Shown here in pieces: positions 17,748 through 25,227 of a stretch of 64,000 nt of DNA. Under the pieces are notes generated by a model that saw nothing but the letters and a program-made list of their open reading frames with translations, searched no databases and had not been told where the DNA came from. The DNA lies in assembly GCA_965233625.1 (NCBI GenBank), contig OZ247499.1, forward strand, positions 1,240,001 to 1,304,000, given 5' to 3'. Position 1 is the stretch's first letter; each line of letters opens with the position of its first letter. This DNA is from G965233625 sp965233625 (GTDB lineage Bacteria; Planctomycetota; Planctomycetia; Pirellulales; Pirellulaceae). A program made the position numbers and the translations under genes.

Positions 17748-18100
17748 TTGACGGGTTATTCTTTCTCGATCTGCCGGGCGAGATGGAAAAACAAGCTATC
17801 TGGCGGATGTACCAGGTGAAGTTTGAAATCGACGCCGATCAGCCGCTACCTGATCATCAGAACTGGACTGGCGCGGAAATCCGCGCCTGCTGCCGGTTGG
17901 CATCGCTGCTGGATGTACCACTTGCAGAGGCGGCGAAAAACATTGTGCCGGTAGCAATTACCGCGGCGGAATCGGTGCAGCGTTTACGCACCTGGGCAAG
18001 CGGCCGCTGCCTTAGTGCAGATGAATCCGGCATCTATTCCTGTGACGCGACCGCCCCTAAGACGCGGCGGCAGATACCGCGCGACCCCAGCGTGAACTGA
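17748..18100 (+). CDS. Ycf46-like AAA+ ATPase, exon 2
   Basis: This is the second exon of the ATPase. It starts with the last two bases of the Phe codon in RAERFDGLFFLDLPG and continues with the small helical AAA+ lid (EMEKQAIWRMYQVKFEI, then WTGAEIRACCRLA, which holds the sensor 2 region). The spliced reading frame is 1497 bases, or 498 residues, a normal Ycf46 length. Without splicing the protein would end 12 residues after the Arg finger, so function depends on the intron. A short Lys/Arg-rich tail follows. Confidence 0.85.
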
Positions 18101-18127
18101 TACTACAACTCAACTAAAGGAAAGCCT

Positions 18128-19075
18128 ATGAACATGGTTGATACACGCCCGAACGAACAGCAGCAGCAAGTCGAACCTTCTCACCGCCTCCGGGCGACGA
18201 TGTGTGCATCGCGGGTGAGTTTCATCTGGTTGGGCACGCGCAAAACTCTTTCCACTACGCAGAAGGCGCAAGCGGCAGAATCTTTCGGCGCCGAAGGCGA
18301 TTTTCTTAGTGCTGGCAAAAAGTTGCTGGATACGAAGCATCCGCGATTCAAGGCGGTGACATCCGTCCGCAATCGTGCCCGGTCTTACTGGACTTCGCTC
18401 AGCCTGCCGTTTCCCGAACCGGGTATCCGCTTGCTCCGGCAAGATTCGCTGGAGACATTCCAGCAGCAGATGATGCAATTCAAAGACGAACTGACGGAAG
18501 CAGTGGGCCAGCTAGATGAACAGTACGCCGAATTGAGAACTGCCGCCGCCCAGCGGTTAGGCAGCCTGTACAACGCAGCTGACTACCCACTCAGCCTGGT
18601 GGACGCATTCGATGTTTCCTGGGATTTTCCAAGCGTTGAGCCGCCGAGTTATCTGCAGCAGTTAAACCCTGAGCTTTATGCTCAAGAGTGCGAACGAGTG
18701 CAGGCCCGGTTCAACGAAGCGGTGCAACTGGCGGAGCAGGCTTTTACTGAAGAGCTTTCTAGTCTCGTGACTCATCTCACCGAACGGCTTGCCGGGCACG
18801 ACGATGGCCGGCCGAAGATATTCCGCGACACGGTTGTCGAGAATCTACACGACTTCTTCGAGCGGTTTCGCTCGTTGAACGTGCGTTCTAACGAGCAACT
18901 CGATTCGCTCGTTTCCCAGTGCCAGCAGGTGGTCGAGGGCGTGGCGCCACAGACCCTTCGCGATAGCAGCGAACGCCGTCAGGACGTGGCAACGCAGCTC
19001 TCAGCTGTGCAATCGACACTGGACGGGTTGCTCGTTGATCGGCCACGGCGACGCATTATCCGTTCACCTAAGTGA
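18128..19075 (+). CDS. Conserved-looking 315-residue protein of unknown function
   Basis: AAAGGAAAG precedes the ATG by five bases. The protein is mainly helical and charged: SFIWLGTRKTLS, LSAGKKLLDTKHPRFKAV, ARSYWTSLSLPFPEPGIRLL, then long helices (FQQQMMQFKDELTEAV, EQAFTEELSSLVTHLTERL) and a basic tail. I recall similar proteins beside DUF1257/AAA+ genes in planctomycete genomes but cannot name a domain; DUF3150-like is possible. No catalytic motif is visible. It lies 27 bases after the ATPase and is probably a structural partner in the same complex (inference). Confidence 0.7.
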   Translation: MNMVDTRPNEQQQQVEPSHRLRATMCASRVSFIWLGTRKTLSTTQKAQAAESFGAEGDFLSAGKKLLDTKHPRFKAVTSVRNRARSYWTSLSLPFPEPGIRLLRQDSLETFQQQMMQFKDELTEAVGQLDEQYAELRTAAAQRLGSLYNAADYPLSLVDAFDVSWDFPSVEPPSYLQQLNPELYAQECERVQARFNEAVQLAEQAFTEELSSLVTHLTERLAGHDDGRPKIFRDTVVENLHDFFERFRSLNVRSNEQLDSLVSQCQQVVEGVAPQTLRDSSERRQDVATQLSAVQSTLDGLLVDRPRRRIIRSPK

Positions 19076-19082
19076 GGCGGCT

Positions 19083-19328
19083 ATGCAACTGATTATCGAC
19101 GCTGCTGGAAACGTCCGTTGCGTGTATGCCGAGGCGATCAACCTGGCGAAGTTGGGGCGGCTGACAATCGCCCGCGGGTCGCATGTCGAACCTGACGATC
19201 ACGGTCTTTGGTTCGCTAATCTGAAGCCCGTGAATGGCCCGAAGCTCGGACCGTTTCAACAGAGAAGCAGTGCACTTCAAGCGGAAGCGGATTGGCTACA
19301 AGCCAACTGGCTTCCGCATTCAAACTGA
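19083..19328 (+). CDS. Small conserved-looking protein (81 aa)
   Basis: The start ATG lies seven bases after the previous stop, with AGGCGG in between. The product has a compact beta-rich N-terminus (QLIIDAAGNVRCVY, GRLTIARGSHVEPDD, WFANL) and a C-terminal helix (SSALQAEADWLQANW). Cytoplasmic; no known domain is recognised. It is tightly linked to the operon and followed by a terminator-like hairpin. Confidence 0.65.
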   Translation: MQLIIDAAGNVRCVYAEAINLAKLGRLTIARGSHVEPDDHGLWFANLKPVNGPKLGPFQQRSSALQAEADWLQANWLPHSN

Positions 19329-19359
19329 CACTAAACACCAACTACCAAGAACTTCCTTC

Positions 19360-19397
19360 GCCCCGGTCGCGTTCATTGTGCGACCGGGGCTTTTTTT
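19360..19397 (+). terminator. Terminator-like hairpin inside the operon
   Basis: An 11-bp perfect stem GCCCCGGTCGC/GCGACCGGGGC with a 9-base loop is followed by TTTTTTT. It is a textbook rho-independent terminator, yet the next gene starts 23 bases later with its own AGGAG. It may act as an attenuator or tune downstream expression. Confidence 0.85.
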
Positions 19398-19419
19398 AAT
19401 TCCTTTCAGGAGAATTGTG

Positions 19420-19605
19420 ATGCATCAGAACGACTTGAACCGGGCTGTCGCAGAGGCAACTGGCGAGACCGTTTCGACAATCAAACGCCTTGGCTTCTTA
19501 CTGGCTGAACCAGGTGAGTTCACCGACCCAGAATGTGAAGATCACGGCCCGTTTGTCATCGACTGGGACGAGCTCGACGCTCAACGCAACCGGCCCTGCC
19601 AGTAA
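19420..19605 (+). CDS. Small hypothetical protein (61 aa)
   Basis: AGGAG lies seven bases before the ATG at 19420. The product reads MHQNDLNRAVAEATGE and continues with IKRLGF, then an acidic stretch (DWDELDAQRN). The N-terminal half could form a short helix-turn-helix (NRAVAEATGETVSTIKRLGF), but this is a weak suggestion. It sits between two hairpins and upstream of the ubiquitin-like gene. Confidence 0.6.
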   Translation: MHQNDLNRAVAEATGETVSTIKRLGFLLAEPGEFTDPECEDHGPFVIDWDELDAQRNRPCQ

Positions 19606-19613
19606 GGGGCGCG

Positions 19614-19745
19614 ATGAAACGCAGGCAAAACTTACGCGGCGGACAGACAAAAGGCCGCCGCGAAATCCGAACCAGACGGCGGCGCAGCAAGCGTCGCCGT
19701 CTGGTGTTTCGCAGGGTGATATCGTCGCCACGCAAACTCAAATGA
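19614..19745 (+). CDS. Possible small Arg-rich peptide
   Basis: An open frame of 43 codons starts at ATG 19614 with AGGGG close upstream and encodes a strongly basic peptide (about half Arg/Lys). Much of the Arg content comes from the GC-rich hairpin at 19671-19705 within it, so the coding potential may be accidental. No homologous family is recognised. Confidence 0.25.
   Translation: MKRRQNLRGGQTKGRREIRTRRRRSKRRRLVFRRVISSPRKLK
19671..19705. repeat. 15-bp-stem hairpin upstream of the Ubl gene
   Basis: ACCAGACGGCGGCGC and GCGTCGCCGTCTGGT pair over 15 positions with a single G-T wobble and a 5-base loop (AGCAA). It is followed by GTTTC rather than a full T tract. It may be a degenerate terminator or an RNA-processing element; the Ubl gene starts 66 bases downstream. 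Confidence 0.7.
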
Positions 19746-19770
19746 ACGTAACTTAAAGAAAGTAATCCAC

Positions 19771-19995
19771 ATGAAAGTACTCTTGATCAACAACGACGGT
19801 GGCGGCTTCGCAGATTACATCGAAGTCGAAGCCGGCACTACAATCGCCGACCTTTTCGAACAACGCACAAGCTCTGGCCAGACTGCCGACTATTTGATTC
19901 GCGTCAATCGTCAGCCATGTGCTTCTGACCAGGTGCTTTGTGAAGGCGATCGTGTTTCGATGACGCCTATCAAAATCGAAGGCGCTGCCAGTTAA
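19771..19995 (+). CDS. Ubiquitin-like beta-grasp protein (MoaD/ThiS-type)
   Basis: This 74-residue protein has the beta-grasp pattern: a first strand MKVLLINNDGG, a second strand DYIEVEAGTTIADLFEQR leading into the helix, a middle strand DYLIRVNRQPC, and the final VLCEGDRVSMTPIKIEG. This is the MoaD/ThiS/ubiquitin arrangement. It ends KIEGAAS rather than Gly-Gly, so a Gly would be exposed only after trimming. Genes for an E2-like/RING-like protein, a JAMM peptidase and an E1 follow directly, so it is most likely the protein modifier or sulfur carrier of this pathway. Purine-rich AAAGAAAG precedes the ATG. Confidence 0.75.
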   Translation: MKVLLINNDGGGFADYIEVEAGTTIADLFEQRTSSGQTADYLIRVNRQPCASDQVLCEGDRVSMTPIKIEGAAS

Positions 19996-20015
19996 CGAAC
20001 GATCATCCACCAGTG

Positions 20016-20041
20016 GCCGCCGGGGGTTGATGCCCGGCGGC
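20016..20041. repeat. 9-bp-stem hairpin between Ubl and E2-like genes
   Basis: GCCGCCGGG and CCCGGCGGC form a perfect 9-bp stem with an 8-base loop, 33 bases before the next ATG. There is no T tract. It resembles the other intergenic hairpins of this operon in placement. Confidence 0.6.
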
Positions 20042-20074
20042 GATTGGGCTCGCACAGAATCAGGAAACAATCGC

Positions 20075-21079
20075 ATGACTCAAATCAACAGGCTGCTCCT
20101 GCGAGTCGCCATGGATATCCACAAGTATTTACAAATCTCCGCCCCTGCAAAACCGCTCGAAATCGAATTGCCAGAGTCGCAATTCCGTCGATGTGAAATG
20201 CTGCTTCACACCTTGAGACGCGCATCCCAGATAGGCTTTCCGTACGCAGCACAGCGACTGCGCCGCGAGTTGTGTTCTACAACCGGGCAGCTCAGGCGCA
20301 AGCTGCTAGAAATGGAGTCTCAGCTTGCTGAGCCGCAGACGGAATGCAATGGAGCTGCGGTGCGGGACATCTACGCCGACTTACTCGCGCTTCACCAGGA
20401 ATTCGATGAGCTTGAAGTCGATCGCCGCAATCACATGGTATCGGTAACAACGGAAGCAATTGAACTTAACGGCGTTTACCTCGGGCCATTCGAGATTTGC
20501 CTTGACTGGAGCAGGCCACCGCAAAGCGGCCTTCTCGACTACCGGGTTGTCGCGCAGGAGCCGCACCCCGCTGCATCCGACCCGGATGTCACGCACCCGC
20601 ATGTTCAGCACGAATCTGTTTGTGAAGGAGATGGCAAAACGGCGATTCACTCTGCTTTGCGGCAAGGGCGGCTGCTTGACTTCTTCACAATCGTCGCCAA
20701 TTTACTGCGCACCTATAACGCTGCCAGTCCGTATGTTTCGCTTTCAGAATGGAACGGCTTTGAATGCGAGGACTGCGGCAAACTGACATGCGACGATGAA
20801 CGCAGCAGGTGTGAAAAATGCGAAACCGCTCTTTGCGATGGCTGTTGCCAACCATGTGCTAGTTGTGGCAATTCTCAATGCGATGAATGCGTTTCCCGTT
20901 GCAATGGATGCGATGACCCGCATTGCGATTCATGTCTGCGAACGTGTGAGGAGTGTAACGATGAATACTGCGAGAACTGCCTTGAAGACCAGAAATGCCA
21001 GAGCTGCCATGACGAAAGCGAACAAGATACAGCGACCAGCGAAACCGGAAGCCTCGCAGCAACCAGTGTTGCGGTTTAG
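20075..21079 (+). CDS. E2-like domain fused to tandem CxxC RING-like tail
   Basis: The start ATG at 20075 follows CAGGAA. The 334-residue protein has three parts. Residues 1-110 are helical. Residues ~130-226 look like a ubiquitin-conjugating (E2/UBC) fold: a beta meander (YLGPFEICLDW, LDYRVVAQEP), then HPHV at 174-177 with Cys 183 nine residues after the His (E2 enzymes have HPN about ten residues before the catalytic Cys), then a helix GRLLDFFTIVANLL and SPYVSLSEW. Residues ~231-311 hold about 26 cysteines in a regular 15-residue repeat CxxCx4CxxCx3, resembling treble-clef/RING zinc sites. This could be an E2 carrying its own E3-like part. The E2 assignment rests on pattern only. The gene overlaps the JAMM gene by 119 bases. 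Confidence 0.6.
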   Translation: MTQINRLLLRVAMDIHKYLQISAPAKPLEIELPESQFRRCEMLLHTLRRASQIGFPYAAQRLRRELCSTTGQLRRKLLEMESQLAEPQTECNGAAVRDIYADLLALHQEFDELEVDRRNHMVSVTTEAIELNGVYLGPFEICLDWSRPPQSGLLDYRVVAQEPHPAASDPDVTHPHVQHESVCEGDGKTAIHSALRQGRLLDFFTIVANLLRTYNAASPYVSLSEWNGFECEDCGKLTCDDERSRCEKCETALCDGCCQPCASCGNSQCDECVSRCNGCDDPHCDSCLRTCEECNDEYCENCLEDQKCQSCHDESEQDTATSETGSLAATSVAV

Positions 21080-21614
21080 CTCAAAGGCCTGGGCGAAACT
21101 GCTGTTCCTGCGAGATTACGGCGACACCGAAGTTGGCGGTTTTGGGATATCGGCCAGTGGAAACCTGGTGCACGTAGAAGACGTGCTGCTGGTCAAGCAG
21201 GTCTGTTCCTGGGCGCACGTTGCATTTGATGATGACTCTGTCGCTGACTTCTTCGACCGGCAAGTGGATTCAGGCCGCCAACCGCAGCAGTTCGGTCGCA
21301 TCTGGATTCATACGCATCCTGGAGACTCCCCGCAGCCCAGTCGCACCGATGAGGAAACGTTTAGTCGTGTCTTCGGAAACGCCGATTGGGCCGTGATGTT
21401 TATCCTGGCTCAAGGCGGCCAGGCATACGCACGCCTTCGCTTCAATACTGGTCCCACTGCTGACATTGAAATGCAAGTCAAAGTGGAGCATCCGCGGTCG
21501 ATTGCCAGTAGCACAGTGGATGAATGGGAAGCTGAGTATCTGGCAAACGTCACCGCCGAGTCACCACTCGCAGCCAATCCCGGCATATTCAATTTAAAGG
21601 AATCCGAACCATGA
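20961..21614 (+). CDS. JAMM/MPN (Mov34/PAD-1-type) metallopeptidase
   Basis: The conserved core has EVGGFGI (catalytic Glu), and HTHPGDSPQPSRTDEE (HxHPG..S..PS..D, zinc ligands His, His, Asp), which define a JAMM isopeptidase. Related enzymes remove or mature ubiquitin-like modifiers. ATG 20961 is chosen because GAGGAG lies seven bases upstream; ATG 21009 is an alternative. With 20961 the first ~40 residues are basic and probably disordered, and the gene overlaps the E2-like gene by 119 bases in another frame. The stop overlaps the E1 start by four bases (ATGA). Its place between E2-like and E1 genes indicates a processing or deconjugating role. Confidence 0.85.
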   Translation: MNTARTALKTRNARAAMTKANKIQRPAKPEASQQPVLRFSSKAWAKLLFLRDYGDTEVGGFGISASGNLVHVEDVLLVKQVCSWAHVAFDDDSVADFFDRQVDSGRQPQQFGRIWIHTHPGDSPQPSRTDEETFSRVFGNADWAVMFILAQGGQAYARLRFNTGPTADIEMQVKVEHPRSIASSTVDEWEAEYLANVTAESPLAANPGIFNLKESEP

Positions 21615-22279
21615 TCACCCAACCGTTACCACCTTCCCATCGCTTCAGGCGTCAATCCGATCTTGTTCCCGCCAAGCGGCTATCAACGGTTACGGCCACC
21701 GTAATCGGAGCCGGTGCCATCGGCCGGCAGGTCGCTTTGCAACTCGCTGCCATTGGCGCTCCACGGATGCAACTTATCGATTTTGATGCTGTCGAAGCAA
21801 CAAACATTACGACGCAAGGTTACCTTGCCAGCGATGTGGGAATGTCGAAGGTAGCAGCAACCAGTCGTGCGATTCACGCACTAGACGCCGTGATAGAAGT
21901 CGAAGCCATTCCAGATCGCTACCGCGCAAGACAACCATGTGGCGAGGCGATTTTCTGCTGCATAGATTCAATCTCAACACGTTCCGTAATCTGGCGTTCC
22001 GCTTCCAAAAGCTGCGAGTTCTGGGCGGACGGTAGGATGCTAGGCGAGGTGCTCCGCGTTCTTGCTGTCGATGACGACCTTAAACGCAGGCGCTACTGCG
22101 CAACCTTGTTTCCTCAAGCCAACGCACAACGCGGTGAATGCACTTCTCGAAGTACGATCTACGCCGCCAGCATCGCAGCGGGTGTAATGGTTCATCAGTT
22201 CACCCGCTGGCTCCGCAATATGCCAGTCGACTTCGATACGACTTTCAATCTGCTCGCAGGCGAGATCACTGTTGCTTAG
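21611..22279 (+). CDS. E1/ThiF-family adenylyltransferase
   Basis: This 222-residue protein has a Rossmann ATP-binding motif VIGAGAIGRQ near residue 32, LIDFDAVEATNITTQGYLASDVGMSK (the ThiF/MoeB/E1 nucleotide and Mg2+ site), FCCIDSIS, and the conserved-looking Cys in GECTSRSTIYA near residue 177, a likely thioester Cys. Such enzymes adenylate the C-terminus of a ubiquitin-like protein and pass it on as a thioester. It is short, with no extra second Cys domain. Its ATG overlaps the JAMM stop, so the two are co-translated. Confidence 0.85.
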   Translation: MITQPLPPSHRFRRQSDLVPAKRLSTVTATVIGAGAIGRQVALQLAAIGAPRMQLIDFDAVEATNITTQGYLASDVGMSKVAATSRAIHALDAVIEVEAIPDRYRARQPCGEAIFCCIDSISTRSVIWRSASKSCEFWADGRMLGEVLRVLAVDDDLKRRRYCATLFPQANAQRGECTSRSTIYAASIAAGVMVHQFTRWLRNMPVDFDTTFNLLAGEITVA

Positions 22280-22388
22280 CTTCTGCACACTCGCGGCAGC
22301 TCAAGCAATTCAAGATGCAACCCCATACATCGCACTCCATTTTCTGCTTGCCGGTTTCACTTCATTCCACGAAGCAGAAGGAGAACGT

Positions 22389-22517
22389 ATGGAAGTTTTG
22401 ATTGGCCTAGCAGTTTTAGTCGGCATTGCCTGGTATTTCTACAAGTCAGGCAAGCACATCGGCAGCCGCAAAGGTTACGGCGCCGGACGCTCGCACAGCC
22501 GGCGACGGCGACGTTAA
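22389..22517 (+). CDS. Tiny single-pass membrane protein (42 aa)
   Basis: AAGGAG lies five bases before ATG 22389. Residues 2-17 (EVLIGLAVLVGIAWYF) form one membrane helix; the rest is basic (GSRKGYGAGR, then six Arg/Arg-like residues). It is the last gene before the strong terminator. The ribosome-binding site overlaps the 3' arm of an inverted repeat (TTCTGCTT/AAGCAGAA, ~22340-22380), which could limit translation. Function unknown. Confidence 0.6.
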   Translation: MEVLIGLAVLVGIAWYFYKSGKHIGSRKGYGAGRSHSRRRRR

Positions 22518-22535
22518 GTCCAGCACAATCTCACT

Positions 22536-22582
22536 GGCAGGCAGGCCGTCCTTCGGGGCGGCCTGCCGCTGCCATTTTTTTT
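22536..22582 (+). terminator. UUCG-loop rho-independent terminator closing the operon
   Basis: A stem of more than ten base pairs around GCAGGCCGTCC closes on a TTCG tetraloop (C-TTCG-G) and is followed by ATTTTTTTT. This extra-stable form marks the end of the accessory operon and is near the probable right edge of the element. Confidence 0.9.
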
Positions 22583-22704
22583 AGCTATTGGAAGTGTTGC
22601 TAACTGATCAGTTTTTGTGCGCAAGTGTGCCACGCGAGCGCCTGCCAGCTCCATGCAACTAGAAACATGCCGCCTCCTTGCACCGAACGGCTTGCCCCTG
22701 CAAC

Positions 22705-22724
22705 AATGAGACTCAATATCAACC
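22705..22724. promoter_or_regulatory. Possible Fur box upstream of feoA
   Basis: TGAGACTCAATATCA forms a 7-1-7 inverted repeat (5 of 7 positions match) resembling the Fur consensus TGATAATNATTATCA. It lies about 20-35 bases upstream of feoA, where repression by iron-loaded Fur would be expected. Confidence 0.4.
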
Positions 22725-22740
22725 TGAGTGCTAGGTCCCA

Positions 22741-22998
22741 ATGTTTGACAATTCGCTATCTGAAGAAATACTCCTGGCTTCGATTCAAGCTGGCGAATTC
22801 GTCTGGATTAGCCGCATTGAGGCCGTGGATGAAGACTTGGTGCGTCTAAAGCGGATGGGAGTGCATCCGGGCCGCCGGTTACAGGTAGCCCAAGCAGGCG
22901 ACCCAATGATTCTCCGAGTTTTTCAGTCGCGGCTCGGTGTTTCACGCAGACTAGCTAAACTTGTATTTGTGCGAACAGGCGGAAACGGGAACCGATGA
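22741..22998 (+). CDS. feoA: FeoA, ferrous iron transport accessory protein
   Basis: This 85-residue protein has the SH3-like FeoA domain: an N-terminal strand (GEFVWISRI), RLKRMGVHPGRRLQV, then a loop and LAKLVFV. FeoA is a small cytoplasmic partner that interacts with FeoB. It overlaps the feoB start by four bases (ATGA), the typical feoAB arrangement. A Fur-like dyad lies upstream. Confidence 0.85.
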   Translation: MFDNSLSEEILLASIQAGEFVWISRIEAVDEDLVRLKRMGVHPGRRLQVAQAGDPMILRVFQSRLGVSRRLAKLVFVRTGGNGNR

Positions 22999-25199
22999 GC
23001 CCCCCTGCGGAAAAAGATGACAACAACCAGGATGTCCGCTGCACGAATTCTAGCGATTTGCGGCGTAAAGATTTTACGGTCGCGATGATCGGCAACCCCA
23101 ACGTGGGAAAAACCGCTCTATTTAACCGTCTGACCGGTCTACGGGCAAAGACGGCGAATTATCCTGGAATCACCGTCGATCTTCGACGGGGGACAGTGCG
23201 GTTAAGTGGCGAAGAGGTAGTACTGGTGGACTTACCGGGCCTCTACAGTCTCGATTCGCTGAGCCCGGAAGAACAGGTCGCCGAAGAAGCGTTGTGTGGA
23301 GATATTATCGCCCCTGGCGGTCCTGATCTGATATTGATAGTTCTCGACGCAACAAATGTCGAACGGAACCTGTTTCTTGCCAGCGAAGTGCTTGATTTAC
23401 AGCGGCCGGTTGTAGTTGCGTTAAACATGATCGATGCCGCCCATTCAATGGGGGCTAGTCTCGATCTCGAACGCCTTTCTGCCGGGTTAAAGTGCCCAGT
23501 TGTTCCGGTCAGCGCCCGCACAGGCGAGGGCGTCGCTCAACTTCGCCAGGCGATGAGCGACCATTTGCAGGAAAAGCCGCCGCGGGTTCAAGAGCATACA
23601 TCGTGCACCTCCGGCTGTACCGGCTGCTCGTTTACCGCTCGCTACGAATGGGCGGACCTCGTCGCCCGCGAAAGCATAAAGTCCCACGGAAACCAAGACG
23701 CGACGACGGAAAACCTCGACCGCGTTCTAACCAATCCAGTGGCGGGCGTGCTGGTTTTCCTGCTAGTAATGTTTGCAATGTTTTACTTGATTTTCTCGCT
23801 GGCCGATGTGCCGATGATGCTTATCGAACAAGGTTTCGCGGGCATCGGCTTGTTCGTAGAAAGCTGCCTGCCGGCGGAAATAGGCTATCCGTGGCTATAC
23901 CGCGGTGGAGTGTTTGCTGCGACCATGCTCGTGTTTGCAGCAGGATACTATCTCGCAAAAGTGAAATGGCGGTATGTCAGTAGTGCCGTAGCCGTAGCCG
24001 GATCCTTACTAGTGGCGATGCTTCCACTTAGTGACTTCCGCAGTCTACTGGTCGACGGCGTTATCGGCGGCATTGGCGGCGTGGTCATCTTTCTCCCGCA
24101 GATCTGCATTCTGTTTTTCTTCATTGCGCTGCTGGAAGGCAGCGGGTACATGGCGCGCGCGGCATTCGTCATGGAACGGCTCATGCGGTGTGTGGGGCTG
24201 CCAGGCAAAGCATTTGTGCCCATGTTGTCGGCGCACGCCTGCGCCATCCCGGGTATTATGGCGACAAGGGTGATTGAAAACTGGCGTGACCGGCTAGTGA
24301 CCATCCTCGTTTTGCCTCTGCTTACATGCTCGGCCCGGCTACCTGTTTACGCCATGGTGGCGGCGCTGCTATTCAGCGAGTCTGCAGCGCTGGCTGCGAG
24401 TGTATTCCTGGGCGCGTACCTGCTTGGAATCCTGGCGGCTCTTGGCGCCGCGTTCGTGCTGAAGCAATCGATTCTAAAAGGCAATACGGTTGACATGGTG
24501 CTGGAACTCCCACCGTATCGCCTTCCCAGTCTCCGCGACGCACTGTTGACCGTTTACGACCGCGGGCTAGTTTTTCTCCGTAAAGCCGGCACCGTCATTC
24601 TGGCGATTTCGGTCATCCTCTGGATTCTCATTACCTACCCGAAAATCGAAGAGCAGCATCTTCCGCCGGAAACTACATCGCAGCTCGCTCAATTGCGCAA
24701 ACGGATGGGTGAAGCGGAGTCAGCGGGCAATGAAGATTTACGGGCGGAATTAGAAACCCGCGCCGACAACGTACTCAGGCAACAGAGAATGGCGTATTCC
24801 TTCGCCGGCCGCCTGGGACGCGCATCGGAACCCGTGTTCGAACCGCTGGGTTTCGACTGGAGAATTAACGTGGGAGTGATTAGTTCGTTCGCAGCGCGCG
24901 AGGTTATCGTATCTACGCTGGCGATTGTTTACGGCGCCGGCGAGGACTCTGAAGGCACCGTGCTGATCGAGAAACTCCGCGATCAAAATCGCGCAGACGG
25001 CTCACCTGTTTTCGATACCGCGACCTGCCTTAGTCTGCTTGTGTTCTACGTTCTTGCCATGCAATGTTTACCTACACAGGTAGTTACCAGACGCGAAACA
25101 GGCTCCTGGAAATGGGCCGTGTTTCAGTTTGGTTACATGACCGTTCTGGCGTACGTTGCCGCGTTGTGCACTTATCACGCCGCGCTTCTATTCACTTAA
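22995..25199 (+). CDS. feoB: FeoB, GTP-dependent ferrous iron transporter
   Basis: This 734-residue protein has an N-terminal small GTPase domain: G1 GNPNVGKTALFN near residue 33, G3 DLPGLYS, G4 NMID and G5 SARTGEG. A linker with a Cys-rich stretch (CTSGCTGC near residue 205) follows, then two Gate/Nramp-like membrane regions (ARAAFVMER and PMLSAHACAIPGIMATR; later FAAREVIVSTLAIVYG). This is the standard FeoB order and the length is normal. It imports Fe2+ across the inner membrane. It is translationally coupled to feoA. Confidence 0.95.
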   Translation: MSPPAEKDDNNQDVRCTNSSDLRRKDFTVAMIGNPNVGKTALFNRLTGLRAKTANYPGITVDLRRGTVRLSGEEVVLVDLPGLYSLDSLSPEEQVAEEALCGDIIAPGGPDLILIVLDATNVERNLFLASEVLDLQRPVVVALNMIDAAHSMGASLDLERLSAGLKCPVVPVSARTGEGVAQLRQAMSDHLQEKPPRVQEHTSCTSGCTGCSFTARYEWADLVARESIKSHGNQDATTENLDRVLTNPVAGVLVFLLVMFAMFYLIFSLADVPMMLIEQGFAGIGLFVESCLPAEIGYPWLYRGGVFAATMLVFAAGYYLAKVKWRYVSSAVAVAGSLLVAMLPLSDFRSLLVDGVIGGIGGVVIFLPQICILFFFIALLEGSGYMARAAFVMERLMRCVGLPGKAFVPMLSAHACAIPGIMATRVIENWRDRLVTILVLPLLTCSARLPVYAMVAALLFSESAALAASVFLGAYLLGILAALGAAFVLKQSILKGNTVDMVLELPPYRLPSLRDALLTVYDRGLVFLRKAGTVILAISVILWILITYPKIEEQHLPPETTSQLAQLRKRMGEAESAGNEDLRAELETRADNVLRQQRMAYSFAGRLGRASEPVFEPLGFDWRINVGVISSFAAREVIVSTLAIVYGAGEDSEGTVLIEKLRDQNRADGSPVFDTATCLSLLVFYVLAMQCLPTQVVTRRETGSWKWAVFQFGYMTVLAYVAALCTYHAALLFT

Positions 25200-25227
25200 A
25201 GGTTGGATAACTTAAAAGTGGTCGGCG

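Noticed and set aside
11801..22582. Integron cassettes with attC sites
   Set aside because: The hairpins lack the paired R/L core sequences of attC, and the integrase is a serine, not a tyrosine, recombinase.
9811..22582. Prophage
   Set aside because: No capsid, tail, terminase or lysis gene was seen, so an integrative element fits better.
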